Positions 24,190 to 37,590 of a stretch of 64,000 nt of DNA are shown piece after piece (position 1 is the stretch's first letter; every line of letters begins with the position of its first letter). Source of the stretch: Medicago truncatula (lineage: Eukaryota; Streptophyta; Magnoliopsida; Fabales; Fabaceae); NCBI RefSeq assembly GCF_003473485.1, contig NC_053042.1, forward strand, positions 43,063,262 to 43,127,261, written 5' to 3'. Made by a program: the position numbers and the translations under genes. Below the pieces are notes generated by a model. It saw only the letters and a program-made list of their open reading frames with translations. It was not told the DNA's origin and made no database searches.

Positions 24190-24538
24190 GGGTGTGTTTG
24201 GTTTGCAAAACAGTAAGTACTGGACAGAATAGTATAAGATAGAACAGCACAACACAATGCATAACAACACATGACAACTTTGTATGACATTGAATAATTT
24301 TATGTTTTATACGATTTTTGGAGGACGAAATGTTATTTTGGTATTTTAGACAACTTGTACGTAGGACAAAAAGTTGTACTGTGGTTTGGTGAGGGACAAA
24401 AATATGAGTTTTTGTCCTGTCCCTTGCATCTAGTTTGTCCTGTACCTTAAACAGTTTTACAAATCAAACACTGAACAACTGAAGTTATCTTGTCATGTCC
24501 TTCATGTTTTAGCAAATCAAACGCACTCTAATATACAA
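24190..24538. mobile_element. Harbinger-like MITE, 349 bp
   Basis: The ends GGGTGTGTTTGGTTTGC and (reverse complement) GAGTGCGTTTGATTTGC are inverted with 3 mismatches in 17. The flanks are TAA on both sides (24187-24189 and 24539-24541). No transposase frame. Confidence 0.7.
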
Positions 24539-24948
24539 TCACATGAGTAAATGATTCATATCCCATCCTATCCTCATAAAAAAAATCACCTGACTGAAAA
24601 CTGTTCCTTTTTTTTATAATATTTTTTACACTTATTTAATACGGTTACAAACAGAATACCTTAATTTCCATGTAAACTTGTTATATCGTGTTTCTCTCAA
24701 AAAAAAAATCCTAAACAGTGTACAAATTTCATACACAACACAAAAATCACTTATTTTAAATTTTGATATTTAGAGCATTTCAAATGGAAAGACGTGACCT
24801 TACAACTTATTTTTTTCACTGTTACCAATTATATATTGCATTTTATTATTCGTATGTCAATCCCTTTACAATAAATCTGAGCGGAGCACGGGTCAAAAAT
24901 CTAATGATTGATAATTTTCCTTTATTATATATGCTTTCTTCACTACTA

Positions 24949-25229
24949 CTCCCTCCGTCCCAAATTGTATGTCACTTTAGAAAAAATATTTGTCCCAAAT
25001 TGTATGTCACTTTAAAATACCAATGAAACATTAATGTTACTTTTCCTATTATATCCTTAACTATTTATTACTGTTTCTTTTTTCAAATCTTTCATTTATC
25101 TTTCCCATATCATTTATTAAGGATAATTTTGTAAAACAAATCATAATATCTCTTTCCCACACAATATTAATTACATTTCTTAATATGTGTGAAATGCTCA
25201 AAACGTCATACAATTTGGGACGGAGGGAG
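24949..25229. mobile_element. Stowaway MITE, 281 bp
   Basis: Ends CTCCCTCCGTCCCAAATTG and CAATTTGGGACGGAGGGAG are near-perfect inverted repeats with TA on both sides (24947-24948 and 25230-25231). This is the signature of Tc1/mariner Stowaway elements. A second partial copy of the left end follows at about 24994. Confidence 0.9.
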
Positions 25230-25231
25230 TA

Positions 25232-25766
25232 GGTTGTTTGTGTATTTTTATTTTTTTTGGGCACAAGGCGTTTATATATTTATTATGTGCAATTACCAAG
25301 ACCCCTTTTTTTAGTAGATGTTTACCAAGACTTGCAACCTCTCCGGGTGAATTATAATTTATAAGTAAAATTCACTTAATATATTTTAGAATAAAATATA
25401 AGCAAATTACAAAGACTTCTCTTCTATCTAATAATATATATAAAATATCCCCCATTTAATGTAATACTTTGTATCTTGAATAAATCAATTTTCGTATGGA
25501 TTAGATGATCAATTATTTTTTTTAATACGTGTAATTTTATCATATTTTACTAACACCTTGTAACTAACAATTATACAGAATACAACAAAAAATTATTAAT
25601 CTTTTGTCAAAAAATAATTAATATTACGCCTAACAATAAAATTAATAATACTCCTTTCCTCAAAAATAAAATCAATACTCCCAACAAATTGGTAGTCGTC
25701 ATCCTATCCTATATACTTAATGATCAAATGTATGTAAAATCTATATAATTTTTTTTATTCATTTAA
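25232..25766. other. AT-rich spacer, nothing recognised
   Basis: Low-complexity AT-rich sequence with no gene or paired repeat that I can support. Confidence 0.35.
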
Positions 25767-26230
25767 GGGTCTTGTTAACCAGCTCCGGATACTGGTTAAG
25801 GAATTCAAAAGGATAAAAATTGTCTTTGAAATATAAAATATTACTTTTCTCCTTTTGAATTTCAAAGACAATTAAATGAAGGACAATCTTGTCTCTTTTA
25901 ATTATTTAACCAATGGCCCAAGGACATTGGTTAACATTATCCTTCATTTAATTGATCTATTTTTTGCAACTTACAAAGAAATGAATATGCTTTGAGAAAC
26001 CTATTATCATGCTCTACATATTTTATGGGGCTCTGACTCAATTTCAACAAATAAAGTAAAGGAGAATGCGCATTTAGGGCATTGGTTAAACAACCCTAAT
26101 GATAACTTTTTTTTTTATAAAAGTAGTGTCTTTATTACTTAATCAAAAATCAAAACTTATATTTTTAAGATAAATTTTCTATTTATAGTTTCATTAACCA
26201 TTGCCCCGATGACACTAATTAATAAGACCC
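25767..26230. mobile_element. MITE with GGGTCTTGTTAA ends
   Basis: The left end gggtcttgttaaccag and the right end ctaattaataagaccc are imperfect inverted repeats. The interior has more inverted pairs: tcaaaaggataaaaattgtc against gacaattaaatgaaggac, and several ttggttaa motifs. Confidence 0.55.
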
Positions 26231-26713
26231 TGAAGCAAAACAAGATTTGCATACAAAGCATATACACTTTGACTAAGATGGGAATCTTCGTACGTCACAA
26301 ACATCTATGAAAACAAACTGTTTATAGGTCAATATTCGACTAAACGATGGTAGCATGAACGTGAAAACAAAAGCCCTTCCCTTAAACAAGTTTTTAAACA
26401 TAGAATCTTTTGTTTTTTGTGTGTGAAGGATAAATGTGAAATGATTGTAATTAGAATAAGTTATCAATTTAATCTTGAAACTATCTATCTCAAAATTCGT
26501 GAATTTAGTGTTTGCTATTATGATGTTACAAGTTAAATCGATGGACTTTAATACTTTGGAAGCCATGTCAGATTTTATATACTTTAAGGCCTATTTATTC
26601 ATTGTCAGATTTTATATAATAGAATTTGTAACTGAATAAATGGTTTGTTCCTCCCTCAAAAAAATAAAAAATGGTTTGTTCTTGTAGTGATGATAATTAA
26701 TACTGTCTAGAAG

Positions 26714-26846
26714 TCATAGCTCAACTGACGAATGTTGAAATTGTAAGGTCGGACGTCGTGATTCGGGTTCGAACCTAAGACCTCACAGTTGTATGTGAGT
26801 TTAATTTTTGTGGATTACTATTTCATCTAAAACCAAAACGAAAAAA
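26714..26846 (+). mobile_element. tRNA-derived SINE, second copy
   Basis: Same family as 18775-18912: catagctcaactg A box, GGGTTCGAACC B box, gacctcacagtt, then a gtggattac tail and an A-rich end. It is more diverged than the first copy. Confidence 0.65.
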
Positions 26847-26879
26847 TACTACCACAAAAAAACTGCCATTTTACTCTAC

Positions 26880-29800
26880 ACATTTAAAGAAGAGAGAAAT
26901 GAATGTCTCCGTCGTATCATTCAAGGAACGTTTTGGTGAAAGGTGAGATTAAATTAATGGTGGGGTAAAAACACGCGAAGAAGCATTCGTAGGTGGCTAT
27001 TCTAGATAACACCATGATCGTTATTGAAGTGGTACACCACATGAAAGTAAGTAAGAAAGTTAAAAATAAAAATGTTGCTTACGATAGAATTGACTGACTT
27101 TATACTAAGGAAGTTATGCTACGGATGGAGTTTGCTGATAAATGGGTTCGATGGATCATGATGTGTATAGAAACTGTTGATTATTCTATTATTGTTAACA
27201 ATGAGATGGTGGGACCGATTATACCAAATCGGGGATTGAGACAAAGTGATACTTTGTCACTTTATTTATTTATACTTTGTGTTGAAGGAGTATCCGCTCT
27301 CATTCGAAAAGTTGAACGGCGAGGAGACTTTCACGACATCTCTATCTGTATTAATGCTCCTACTATTTCTCATCTTTTGTTTGGAGATGACTGCTTTTTA
27401 TTTTTCAGGGTAGATGAGAATGAAGCACATGTAATGAAGACTATTCTTCACACATACGAATTAGCATTGGGGTGGGACACTAGTCTTCCAAAATCAGAAG
27501 TTTTCTTTAGAACTGTTGTTCACTCTCATACGAAGGACGTTATCACTAACATCCTTGGAGTCAGAGCTGTAATGGGAACAAAAAAATACCTTGGTCTTCC
27601 GTCTATGGTGGGTAGAAGCAAAGAGGCGATATTTGCCTTCATCAAGGATCTCATTTGGCACAAAATTAATAGTTGGAGTAGCAAGTGTTTATCCAAAGTT
27701 GTCAGAGAGGTCATGATTAAATCGGTACTCCAATCTATCCCATATTATATTACGAGTGTTTATTACTCTTTACAAAGCTAATTGATGCCATTGAGAAAAT
27801 GTTAAATGCTCTTTGGTGGGGGTGGTAGTATGTGACGTGGGTTACATTGGATGTTTTGAGAAAAGTTGTATTTCTATAAAACTTGGGTTTAAGGATTTGG
27901 CTTTTTTAATGTGGCTATGTTAGGTAAACAATGTTGAAGATTTCAAACTAATCCCAACAATCTTGTTTCTCGCTTGTTTAAGACACGATAATTCTCATCT
28001 GCATGTACCTGTTTGATGGAATTTAATACGGAAGTTAAATGTGCCTTCCAAAGTCAAGAATTTTTTATGACGTGTATGTCGTGGTTGTTTTCCAACAGGT
28101 GCTCGCCTTAGTAGTAGAGGTGTTTCTTGCCCACTTGATTGTGTAATATGCAGCAATAATTATGAAGACAATATTCATGTCTTTATTGAATGTCCTAAAG
28201 TTGTTAAAGAATGACATGATGTGAATTTATGGGACAAAATAAATAAGGTGTTGCGTCAAGATTATAATGGAAATGCACTTATTTTCACTATTTTGCAGCA
28301 ATTTTCTGCAAATTGATGGGATAAAACCGCAAGTGTACGGTTCTATCGAAGTAGTAAAAATAGATTATCGTTCCGATAGGGAGTTTTGAATTCAATTAAC
28401 TTTAAATAATGATTAGATTAAAAGTTTAGAAGTTAGAAGGTTGTATTTTTGTTTAAAAGAAAATAACAATAATAATAAAAGAGGTGTCTTGGGATTATTG
28501 GTCCGTCATGGTGACAAATCCTTCACAAACCGAACTATTAAACCTAGAACCTTATGTTAGACCTAACTTCTAAAGACAGTTTCTCTTATGTTCCTCTAGC
28601 AATCAAGCCTATTTCGCTGACTTGATTACTATTAGATTTTGGTTCCTCTAGCAACCAAGCCTATTTCGCTGACTTGATTAATATTAGTTCCCTTGAAGAT
28701 CGAAACTTATATGTTCAAAGATTGCAAAGACTATTTCGCTGCCTTTGCAACCCTTGTCTAAATTCACTTGTTCGAATATCAAAGTTCCACTTTCGTTTTA
28801 TGAATTGATATTTGAGATGATGAATTAACAATTATCAAACCCTTCGCTTTCGTTTTCACAGTTTAATAATGGTTAATTCATTTTAAAACGGTGAATTTAG
28901 ATTAGAAATTAGGGTTACATAAGATTTAGGGTTAATAGTTTGGTTTGATTAGGATTATGTCATTAGACTTATCCAACAATCCCAAGACAAGAGAAGTCTA
29001 CTCACTAACGTTCATTGTAGACATAGAAGAGAAGAAGAAGAACATAAAATAAAGGTTGAACTTTTATTCAAAGAAACAATTGTCACTTATTTTTTCCAAG
29101 AACAAAAGATGGTTTTACAACTAGATGGCTGCTCTATTTATAGTCTAACACATTGACTTGAGCCCCAAGAATTAAATCACTAAATTGTTGCATAAGAAAC
29201 CATAGGCTCTAGGTCAGAAATACTAAAATAGGCAGCTTTGTCGAAGAAGCAAAAGCAGCAAAAGGGTTGCGCCACTTGTTATATTTTTGCACAAGATCTC
29301 CAAATTCTTTGCACAATATTTTTTGCATGAGATCTTCATATTTTTGGCATGAATAAGCTCCAAATCTCCTTTCTTTTGCTCCAAGACTATATCTTTTGAA
29401 TATTCTTTCCTGAAATATAATAACTTGCAATTGAAGTAAAATAGTTCTAGAAGGAAATAAAAACATATTAAATCTAAATAAAATAAACTTAAATATTAAA
29501 TAAAAGACACTAATTAATGACTCATTATTGACTCATCACAGATCAATGTGAACTTATGGCCACAATTATGCAGAGTCTTTGGAAGGGTCACAATATGAAA
29601 TTTTGACAACAACGTAACGAAACTAGCTCACAAGCAGTACACCGTGCAACCCACTTATTAGATGATTGGAGAGCGACTCAAACAATCAGGTTCCGCAACC
29701 CTGATAGGTCCAACACGACCCAACAACGTTCCGTAAGACAATGCGAGGAAGTATGGAAGAAACTGACACATGACAGGTACAAATGTAAAATTTATGCATC

Positions 29801-29930
29801 CTTTTCCACCTCTCTTAATAGGGTTGGTTTGGGAATGTGTCTTGGAAATGATGATGGTGACTCTGTCTTTGTAAACGTGGATTGGTTTGCCCCTCTATGT
29901 GATATAGACGTAAGGGAGGCTGTCAGATAT
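26880..29930 (+). pseudogene. Decayed L1-type LINE (reverse transcriptase to RNase H), split by a solo LTR
   Basis: Before 27116 the plus strand shows a broken AYDRID motif. The 221-residue frame 27116-27781 continues the reverse transcriptase: RGLRQSD, then LLFGDDCFLFF (the FxDD-type catalytic site as FGDD), and KKYLGLPSMVGRSK. From 27781 the zf-RVT region is frameshifted and has stops. A clean 1,225-bp insert at 28314-29538 follows, after which the same element resumes in phase and runs into an RNase H segment (RYKCKIYASFSTSLNRVG and WFAPLCDIDVREA) near 29780-29910. With several stops it cannot make a full protein. Confidence 0.8.
28314..29538. mobile_element. Solo LTR, 1,225 bp, inserted in the LINE
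   Basis: It begins TGATG and ends CATCA, and is flanked by near-identical 5-bp sites: caaat at 28309-28313 and cagat at 29539-29543. Removing it with one site restores the LINE reading phase. A TATA-like ctatttatag lies at about 29134. It holds a roughly 52-bp tandem repeat (ttcctctagcaa.caagcc) near 28591-28690. No internal coding region remains, so it is a solo LTR left by recombination; orientation is unproven. Confidence 0.75.
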
Positions 29931-30562
29931 AAACAAATTGGTTTTCTCTCTCTGGCTTATCCCTCTCCAACAAACCGACTCCAATTTTCTCTCTAGGTTT
30001 TCTCTTTTATTCTATTTATTGAGGAAGTGGTTTGGGATCAATTTTTGATCGAAAATCACACATATTCATTTTTTTTTTCACTCTATTAATTCTAAATAAG
30101 AGATATTAACATAGATATATGATTTTCTTCATGCTTTCGTTGTCTTAGAGCGGCACCGTGTTGTTCGTCTTCTTTTACGCGTTGTTTAGTTGTCCATCTT
30201 GTTGCGGTGTTCACTTGGTTCATATTGAAAGAATAGTTTTGAACTAGTGAGTTGAGCGGAGGGTTGTGTAGCACAAATGATTTGAACTAAAAATTAAGGA
30301 GTTAGAGGTACAAGGTTCAAGTTTAAAAAAAGAGAAAAAGAAAAAACTAACATAACATTTAACATACTACTTTAAAATTCAATCAATCAAATGTTCGGAG
30401 ACATGAATATTTCGTTCAATTTAATTTTATCATGCTAACATTTTTTTTCTTAATTCATATAAAAAAATCACATTTTTTAATTCTTGTATTATTTTCCAAT
30501 AGCATTTTCAATTTGTAATTTTGTAAAATTTTCATTGAGAATTTTTTGTCTCTAATTAATTT
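29931..30562. other. Spacer after the LINE
   Basis: The LINE 3' end is not sharply defined; a T run lies near 30069. Otherwise AT-rich with no gene recognised. Confidence 0.35.
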
Positions 30563-30950
30563 TAGGCTTAAATATGAAAATAGTCCCTCCAAATATATGA
30601 CATTTTGATTTTAGTCTCTGTAAAAATATTTTTTTTGATTTTAGTCACTGCAAATATAAAAAATTTGGTTTTGGTCCTTGGTATTTTGTTTTAGTCCTTG
30701 TAAAATAGATTCATATTGGATTTGGTCTTTGTAATAGGTAGAATATTTGATTTTAGTCCCTCAAAACGAGGACTAAAATGAATATTATAGGGACCAATTT
30801 CAATATGAAATGATTTTACAAAGATTAAAACAAAATACCAAGGACCAAAACCAAATATTCTTTATTTGAATGGACTAAAACAAAAAAATATATTTTTATA
30901 AGGATTAAAACTAAAACGTCAGATATTTGCAGGGACCATTTTCAGCCTTA
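30563..30950. mobile_element. Foldback MITE of the agtccct.caaa type
   Basis: The left arm starts aggcttaaatatgaaaatag and carries repeated ttttagtcc.tg blocks. The right arm ends with their reverse complement, finishing gggaccattttcagcctta. The arms are more than 100 bp each and diverged. It lies 280 bp upstream of the HCNGP-like gene start, so it could touch that promoter. A half copy of the family is at 46088-46235. Confidence 0.7.
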
Positions 30951-31227
30951 ATTTTACTTCGTGAGGATTAAAAACAAAATTATAATATTAATTAATTAAT
31001 TTTTTTTATCTTTCCACATCGTTCTTCTTCCGTCTTCATTCTTTTTCTGCTTCAAGTTCGCGTTTTCACTTCCAAATCAAATTTTCCTGCGTTTTCTCCT
31101 ATCTTCATTCTCTCCAAAATCCATTAACTAATTTTCCCCTATCGTTAAACATCAACACTTATCCTTCATCGAATTGCATCTCTTCCAGAAAACCCTATTC
31201 AACAATTTCAAAACCCTAGCCCCTTCA

Positions 31228-34200
31228 ATGGCATCAAAGAAGAAACAATCGGAAGGAATCGCTTTGTTATCCATGTACAACGACAACAGCGACGACGATA
31301 TGGAAGACGCTGAAGAAGTGAATCGCCAGGGGGAGCAAGATGACGCCGCTGAACACGCGGCGGAGGAAGATTTGACTGCCGATACGTATAGAATGACCGT
31401 TACTGATTCCGGAAACGAAGTTACCGGCGAGGGTTTTACTCCGAATAGATTGTTTTCTCCGGTGCAAGAGCAACAACGGGTGGAATTGAAGATTAGTAAG
31501 AGTGCCACGCTTACGATAGTTGATTATGGTCATGATGAAGTAGCAATGTCACCTGAACCTGAGGTAGTTTTTTTTTCTTCCCTTTCTCATAGAGCACTCT
31601 CTTTGGTTCTGCTGTGATAAAAATTGATTTTGAATCAATTGATTTTACTTAAAAGTAAGTTAGTATGAAATGGTATATGTTTGGAGAGTTGAACGATAAG
31701 TTTCAGTGTAAAAATCACGTTTTGACTCAAAAGCTAAAAGTTCTAGCTTCAAGTTAGAATCAATTTTGGAGGTACTATCAATTGTACTGAGGGCAACCAT
31801 ATATGGCAAAATCAATTTTACACTTCTTGAATCAGCTATGGTTGCTCCGAATGTGGAACCAAACATAGGTTTAGACTTGGTTAGATTATACACTGAAAGG
31901 TAATGGGTGTTAGTTGGTTTTTGTTGCAGGAGGGAGAGATAGATGGTAGTGGTAGAGTTATGTTTGGGGACCAACATCATGTAACCAATGGTAAGTTCAA
32001 TTTTCAGAAGTTGCAATTGCTTTGATGTATTTGTTCGATTCATTACTACAAATTTACTCTTTTTAATCTGTGACAAATATATGGAAACTTCCAAAGGCCA
32101 TTGTTTTGTTTAGAAAAAGTGATTTTTTTCACGAAAAAATTGCAACAAACGGGATCTTAGGTAAATTGTTTATTGTTTATGTTTATTTTACTCCCCAGCA
32201 TAAAATTTTTCTGCAGGCGATTTGCTAGATAGAACATCATCAGGAACAGCACAAGTTTTGACACCTAACAATCAAGCTAACACTCCCCAATTTTCGGAGA
32301 CATTGAAATCTGATACCGTGAATAATGACGATGTGATTAGACCTGATGATGCAGAGCTTGGAGAAGCAGATCAAGATGAGCATAAATCTGAAGATCCATT
32401 GGATAAATTTCTTCCTCCTCCACCCAAAGATAAATGTTTAGAGGAGCTACAAGTAAGTCCTCTTCAATGGTTTAAAAACTACAGTTGATGAATGCCATTT
32501 AGATATATTTTAAAGAACCATGCAATTGCTGAGTTAAACTGGTTCGATTTACTCCTGATCAGGCATTCAATATTCTTTATTGCCAATGAATTTGATAAAA
32601 AAGAAACTTTGGCAATTAGAGGGTTGGGTTGAACTTTTTTTTATTTTATCTTATTACCTTTCTTTGCTGCTCAGCATCTATGCATTTCATGGAGATAGGT
32701 ACTTTTATAATGTGCATTGCTAGTTGAAATGACTTGTTTCAGTAACCAATAATCTGGATTTAAATCTGTAATTTTCACATTAGAGTGGTTTATATTGCCT
32801 TTGTTTCTAAGCTGGAATATAAGATTAACATTTGAAATGAAGATCTGTAGAATTTTTAACAGTTATTACTAATCACGCTAATCTGCATACCTCTGTTGTT
32901 TTACTTTACCCTGATAGTAGAATCCCAATGTTTATTTTTCACCGAGTAAAAAGATGGGTGGAAAATGTTGCAGCAAATATCCATTTTCTAATGCTGAGAA
33001 CGGGGATATCTTGGTGCCCAATGTAAAAACAGGAGTCAGTGCATCACTCGATAAATAAAATTTATGCATTATTTTATCATTGAAATATAAGATATTATTG
33101 TTTGTTTCCATCAGCTCTTTCCGATTTTTAGCAAAAGGGGAAGAAAGGAAAACAAGGTTCTACTACCATTGTTCAATAACCAGGCAAAGTTTTATTATGT
33201 TGAAACTTGGAAGTGGTCCACATTATGTAGGTTATTGTATAACCAACTTACTCACCATTAAACACTTATTTTTCTCCCACCTCTTCTAGTTCAGTACCAT
33301 CAACATTCTGCACATGGTTCTACTTGGAAGTTTTATTATGTAGATAAAGAATACTAAGGGGCTGAACTAGAAGAGGTAGGAGGAAAATCAGTGTCTAATG
33401 GTGAGTAAGTTAGTTATGCAAGGAACAAGAGGGGGAAGAGAGAGATCAATTCAGGAATTATACTATAGAGAGTTAGTCAGGTCATCGAGAATACTTCTAT
33501 GGAGAAGGGAGACATTGTTCTTTCAGTTTTTCTTTTTCTTGTAACATGCTTTGTTCATCAATACAGATTACAAGTTATCCAGTATTTGAGTCTTCAATCT
33601 TATACAATCCAACTCTTTTTCCTAGGCATGGTACCGGAAATGTATTACCTAGTGATATGATAGGATTTATTGCACCATGGAATTCATATAATTGACCCCA
33701 TCTACTGGAATGGGAAAGCACTCGGACTGTTGTTGCAATCAAGTAAAGATTTATGTTCTATGTAGGGGGTAGGAATAGGTTGTTTGTTTGTAAATTGAAT
33801 CTTTTGCTTTGGTGGTTTATTAGCATTTAGACATCCCAATTTTTTTCCCTTGTCAATTTTCATGATAGCCTTCAAATTGATTATTGCAGAGAAAAATAAA
33901 TAAATTTCTGGAGTATAAGAAGGCAGGAAAAAGTTTTAATGCAGAAGTTCGCAACAGGAAGGACTACCGAAACCCTGACTTCTTACTGCATGCTGTGAGG
34001 TACCAGGATATTGATCAAATAGGGTCTTGTTTCAGCAAAGATGTATTTGATCCTCATGGATATGATTCAAGTGACTTTTATGATCAAATAGGTCCGTAAT
34101 TTTCTCTTCTCTCCATCTTTTATTTCAGCGTTAGTGGTATTTTTATATAATTTGTTCCTGTTTTAACCTTAATTAATTTATTTATTCGATAGATCACATA

Positions 34201-36099
34201 CTAATTGTAGTGCTGTACATGTTTATGAGTTCATCTATATTTGTTTGCCACTGAGAGTTACGCTACTGATAGCTGCTTTTTCCCCTAACCTGAAGGCTGA
34301 TTTAAAGTATATATTATTGCCTGCCTCATATTTTCGATGCCAGTATTAGAATTTTTTGTTACAGAATTTTGTTTTCCTGTTCTCAAGATACTTTGAGGTT
34401 ATCATTCAGGTTGGACTTACTAGAACTTGTGTTAGAGTAATTATGATAAGCTTGGTGAAGTATGTATAATTGACCAGGCTACTATTTTGAATATCAGTAA
34501 ATAGAGAAATCATGACTTTATTTTGTTGCACTATATTAACGATGCTTCTGAATTTGCTTTCCTCCCTCTCCCCTCTTTTTTGACAAATTTTGTTGGTCAT
34601 TACTTGCAGGCATCTACTAATTTTCTTATTAGTTTTAAGTGAAAACTGCAATTAATTTTCCAATCTCAACTACTTCATTATTCTTATTAATATTATTATT
34701 ATTATTAATTAATGTTAGCGTTGTTTTGGCCGTTGTTTTTACACTACTTGCCCTCATTTGCTTTTGTCCCTTGTCTAAAACAAAGCAGAAGCTGATATGA
34801 GGCGAGAAAGTGATAGGAAAGAGCAAGAGAAGAAGAAAGCACAGAACCAAAAGGTTGATTTTACTTCTGGGGGTACACAACCAGGAATTGTGCTTGGTGC
34901 TCCCAGGATCAGCATGCCTGTTGCAGGTTTAGAAATCACCTAGTTTATTTGTTCAGTGCTGAAGCTATTTTTTAGAAGTCTTTTTTCAATATAATATGTT
35001 ATATTCTCATGTCGCTTTTATGTTGACTTTTTTTTGCATAGGCGGTTCTGCTGCAACTACAGGTGGTTTACATTTGGTGCCTCCTACAGCTGATTCTATT
35101 AATCGAGATGGTAGACAGAATAAAAAATCAAAATGGGATAAGGTATTTATCTAAATAAATGCAAATAGTACTTCAGTGACACTCATCATCATTGTGCTTA
35201 CTAAATTCTAGTGAATGACAGGTGGATGGTGATCGGAAAATTCCTCTGCCCTCTGTGGGGCAGGATTCTGTATCTACAGCAGGGGCTAATGCAGCAGTGT
35301 TATCTGCTACTAATGCTGGCAGTGGATACATGCTATTTGCGTGAGTCGATCAGCAACCTTGAACTTCTTTCTGCATTCTATCTCTCTTTTGATTTTGGTC
35401 ATGTTTTCAGTTTCTAAGATTTGAGTTTGGTTTGGCATGTGTTCTTGTTGAGACATTTCAAAGTATGTCTTGCCTGTTATCATTTACTTAAAGAAAGTTA
35501 GAATCTAAACCAAGTTTTTGTGATTTGCGTGTCAGCTATGTACTCTTTCAAAAGTTTAAAGCTGTCAATACTTGCAATATTCTAAATGCATTCATGACAA
35601 GTTAAATAGTTTCATTTCTCTGGGATATTGTATAGTATTGAATTGAGAATGGGTGATTCTCGTCCTATGTTAAAGAAAGCTTTCTAGTGTAGCAGTGGTG
35701 TATTTATGTTGTAATTGTATGGCTCAGGCCAATGTGATTGTTCCATTGTAATCTTTCATCTATTCCTTGCACACCTTGTGCTTCTTGTTTTTTTAATAAA
35801 TTTTTCTTCAAAAAAAGTTTCACTTTTCTGAATTATTTACAAATTCTGTTTTGTATGGAGAAGATGGAGAAGAATTTGCTGAAGTTTCTGTTTTACCTCA
35901 GTTTGATTTCAAAATCTACAGTTTAACACGTTCCTTGTTTATTGTCAATTTTATGTCATATAGTTTCAAGTCATTGTTAGCTACCACTAAATTAAATTAA
36001 ATGTTGATACAATTACCACTGTTGTCTGACAGGCAACAAAAACGACGAGAGGCAGAGGAGAGAAGGTCTAGTGAAAGGAGGTTGGAGAGAAGATCCTGA
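31228..36099 (+). CDS. SAP30-binding protein / HCNGP-like transcriptional regulator
   Basis: Eight exons: 31228-31563, 31930-31990, 32217-32452, 33890-34091, 34789-34926, 35042-35142, 35222-35340 and 36033-36099. They join to 419 residues with GT-AG introns. The N terminus (MASKKKQSEGIALLSMYND) is the conserved start of the family, followed by a long acidic region and DPLDKFLPPPPKDKC. The HCNGP core follows from about residue 207: KINKFLEYKKAGKSFNAEVR, RNPDFLLHAVRYQDIDQIG and FDPHGYDSSDFYDQI, then a charged coiled-coil-like MRRESDRKEQEKKK. Next come a Gly/Ala/Thr linker with KKSKWDK and a basic C terminus QQKRREAEERRSSERR. In animals SAP30BP acts with the SAP30/Sin3 co-repressor and in splicing; the plant role is inferred nuclear. 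The upstream in-frame codon at 31174 is TTG, so 31228 is the start. The 5' flank is CT-rich without a clear TATA box. Confidence 0.93.
33239..33418. repeat. Inverted repeat in intron 3 of the HCNGP-like gene
   Basis: Left arm 33239-33294 (ataaccaacttactcaccat … ctcttctagttcag) pairs with right arm about 33361-33418 (ctgaactagaagaggtagg … gtgagtaagttagttat), roughly 57 bp each with several mismatches and a 66-base loop. It is probably a small foldback MITE. Confidence 0.6.
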
Positions 36100-37590
36100 G
36101 CCACATTCATTTTGGTCTGTTGTATCGAACAGTGTTATAAGCGGTGGTTGAGATTTTGCTGCTTTACATTCTTGCTTGTTTATTATTTTGGCAACGCTAA
36201 GATACACTGTATATTCTCAAAAATGAAAAGAAATTTCCTGCTTCAGTTGGTCTGACCCTTTATTACTGTGAGAGCAGGATTTATGATTTATAAGAAATTC
36301 ATATGAAATAGTTGTTCACGCTGGTTGATTGGTTGGGTTTCGTTTTGTCATCCGTATTACAATATCATTGCTTGCATATTTTGTTAGTTTTTTAACTATT
36401 GTATTGTCTTTTGAGTTTGTTGTACGAGGGAACTATTTCACAGTAACATGCAAGCTTGATTTATGATTACCTTCATTTTTTTAAGTCATCCTGCCAGCAA
36501 ATACGTTTTAAAGATGATTATGTAACCGTTAGATAAATCAAAAGAAACAAGGCAAGTCTAATCTTTAAGGTAAAAGGAAAAACAAAAACCTTCTGCAGCT
36601 GCTTGATGCCGATGCAGGTTGAATGTTGTAGTCAATTCTATTCACAGTTATTAGTTGCTCTTTTATTGCATCCATGGATCAATCAAGTTGTGAGCAAAAT
36701 GATCCCAATGAATCACTGCAAATCAAATTGATAATATCAACGATTTTGTCTAATGTACACAAGTAAATCAGTCTTGCACCATATCCAGTTTTGTTTCTAC
36801 TATTGGATAAATAAGTTACATCATATCACATTTGATTTAATGGTAAGACTTATTTATTCAATGATTAAAACAAGTTTGGCGTAAGATTTGTCTCACTTGT
36901 GCACTCTAAAATTGACCGAAATGGTTAACTTACCGAAATGATACTCAAATACCGTATTTGATTATCATTCGCTAAAGTGGCTTATATTGTAAGACTAATT
37001 AGGGAGTAAATAACAAGTGATAATTAATACTACGGTAGGAGGTTATGAGAATCCTTCTAAAACTAAGAGTAAAATCAAGAGTGTGTTTGATTTGTTAAAA
37101 TGAGAGGGACTTGATAGCACAACTTTGATTTTACCATGCTTGATTTAATAATTAGTCATGAAATTAGATAAAATGGGTGCAATAGACTTGACAAACACAA
37201 TAATTACAACTTATCTAAAACATCACATTGTCATTTTTTAATTTTCTACAAATTTTCTCACTCATCCCATCTCTGTTTGTCTCACATGTAAATGAGTCTT
37301 AGTTAAGTGGAAATCAGACTCAAAATCCTTCTTTCTCAATGAAATTTTAAAATATTAATTGTATTTTTTTGAAGTGTAATCTTAGCCCGATTTTTACATT
37401 TGTAAAGAATATAAAGAATTACCGGAGTCATATACTCCAAGTTTGTGTTGATCTGGTTGTGGTTTGAGTAAGAAAAGTCAGTCACAAGTTGCATAAAATT
37501 CTTAATTGTTAATATTAGGCAAGAGATATTGATTCTTCTAGTTTGTATAATGATTAATCAAGAGTGTGTAATTAATTAACAATGAGCAAT
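36100..37590. other. 3' UTR and spacer after the HCNGP-like gene
   Basis: No further coding exon recognised; AT-rich. Confidence 0.4.

Noticed and set aside
31174..31227. N-terminal extension of the HCNGP-like protein
   Set aside because: It would start with TTG; the ATG at 31228 begins the conserved MASKKK segment.
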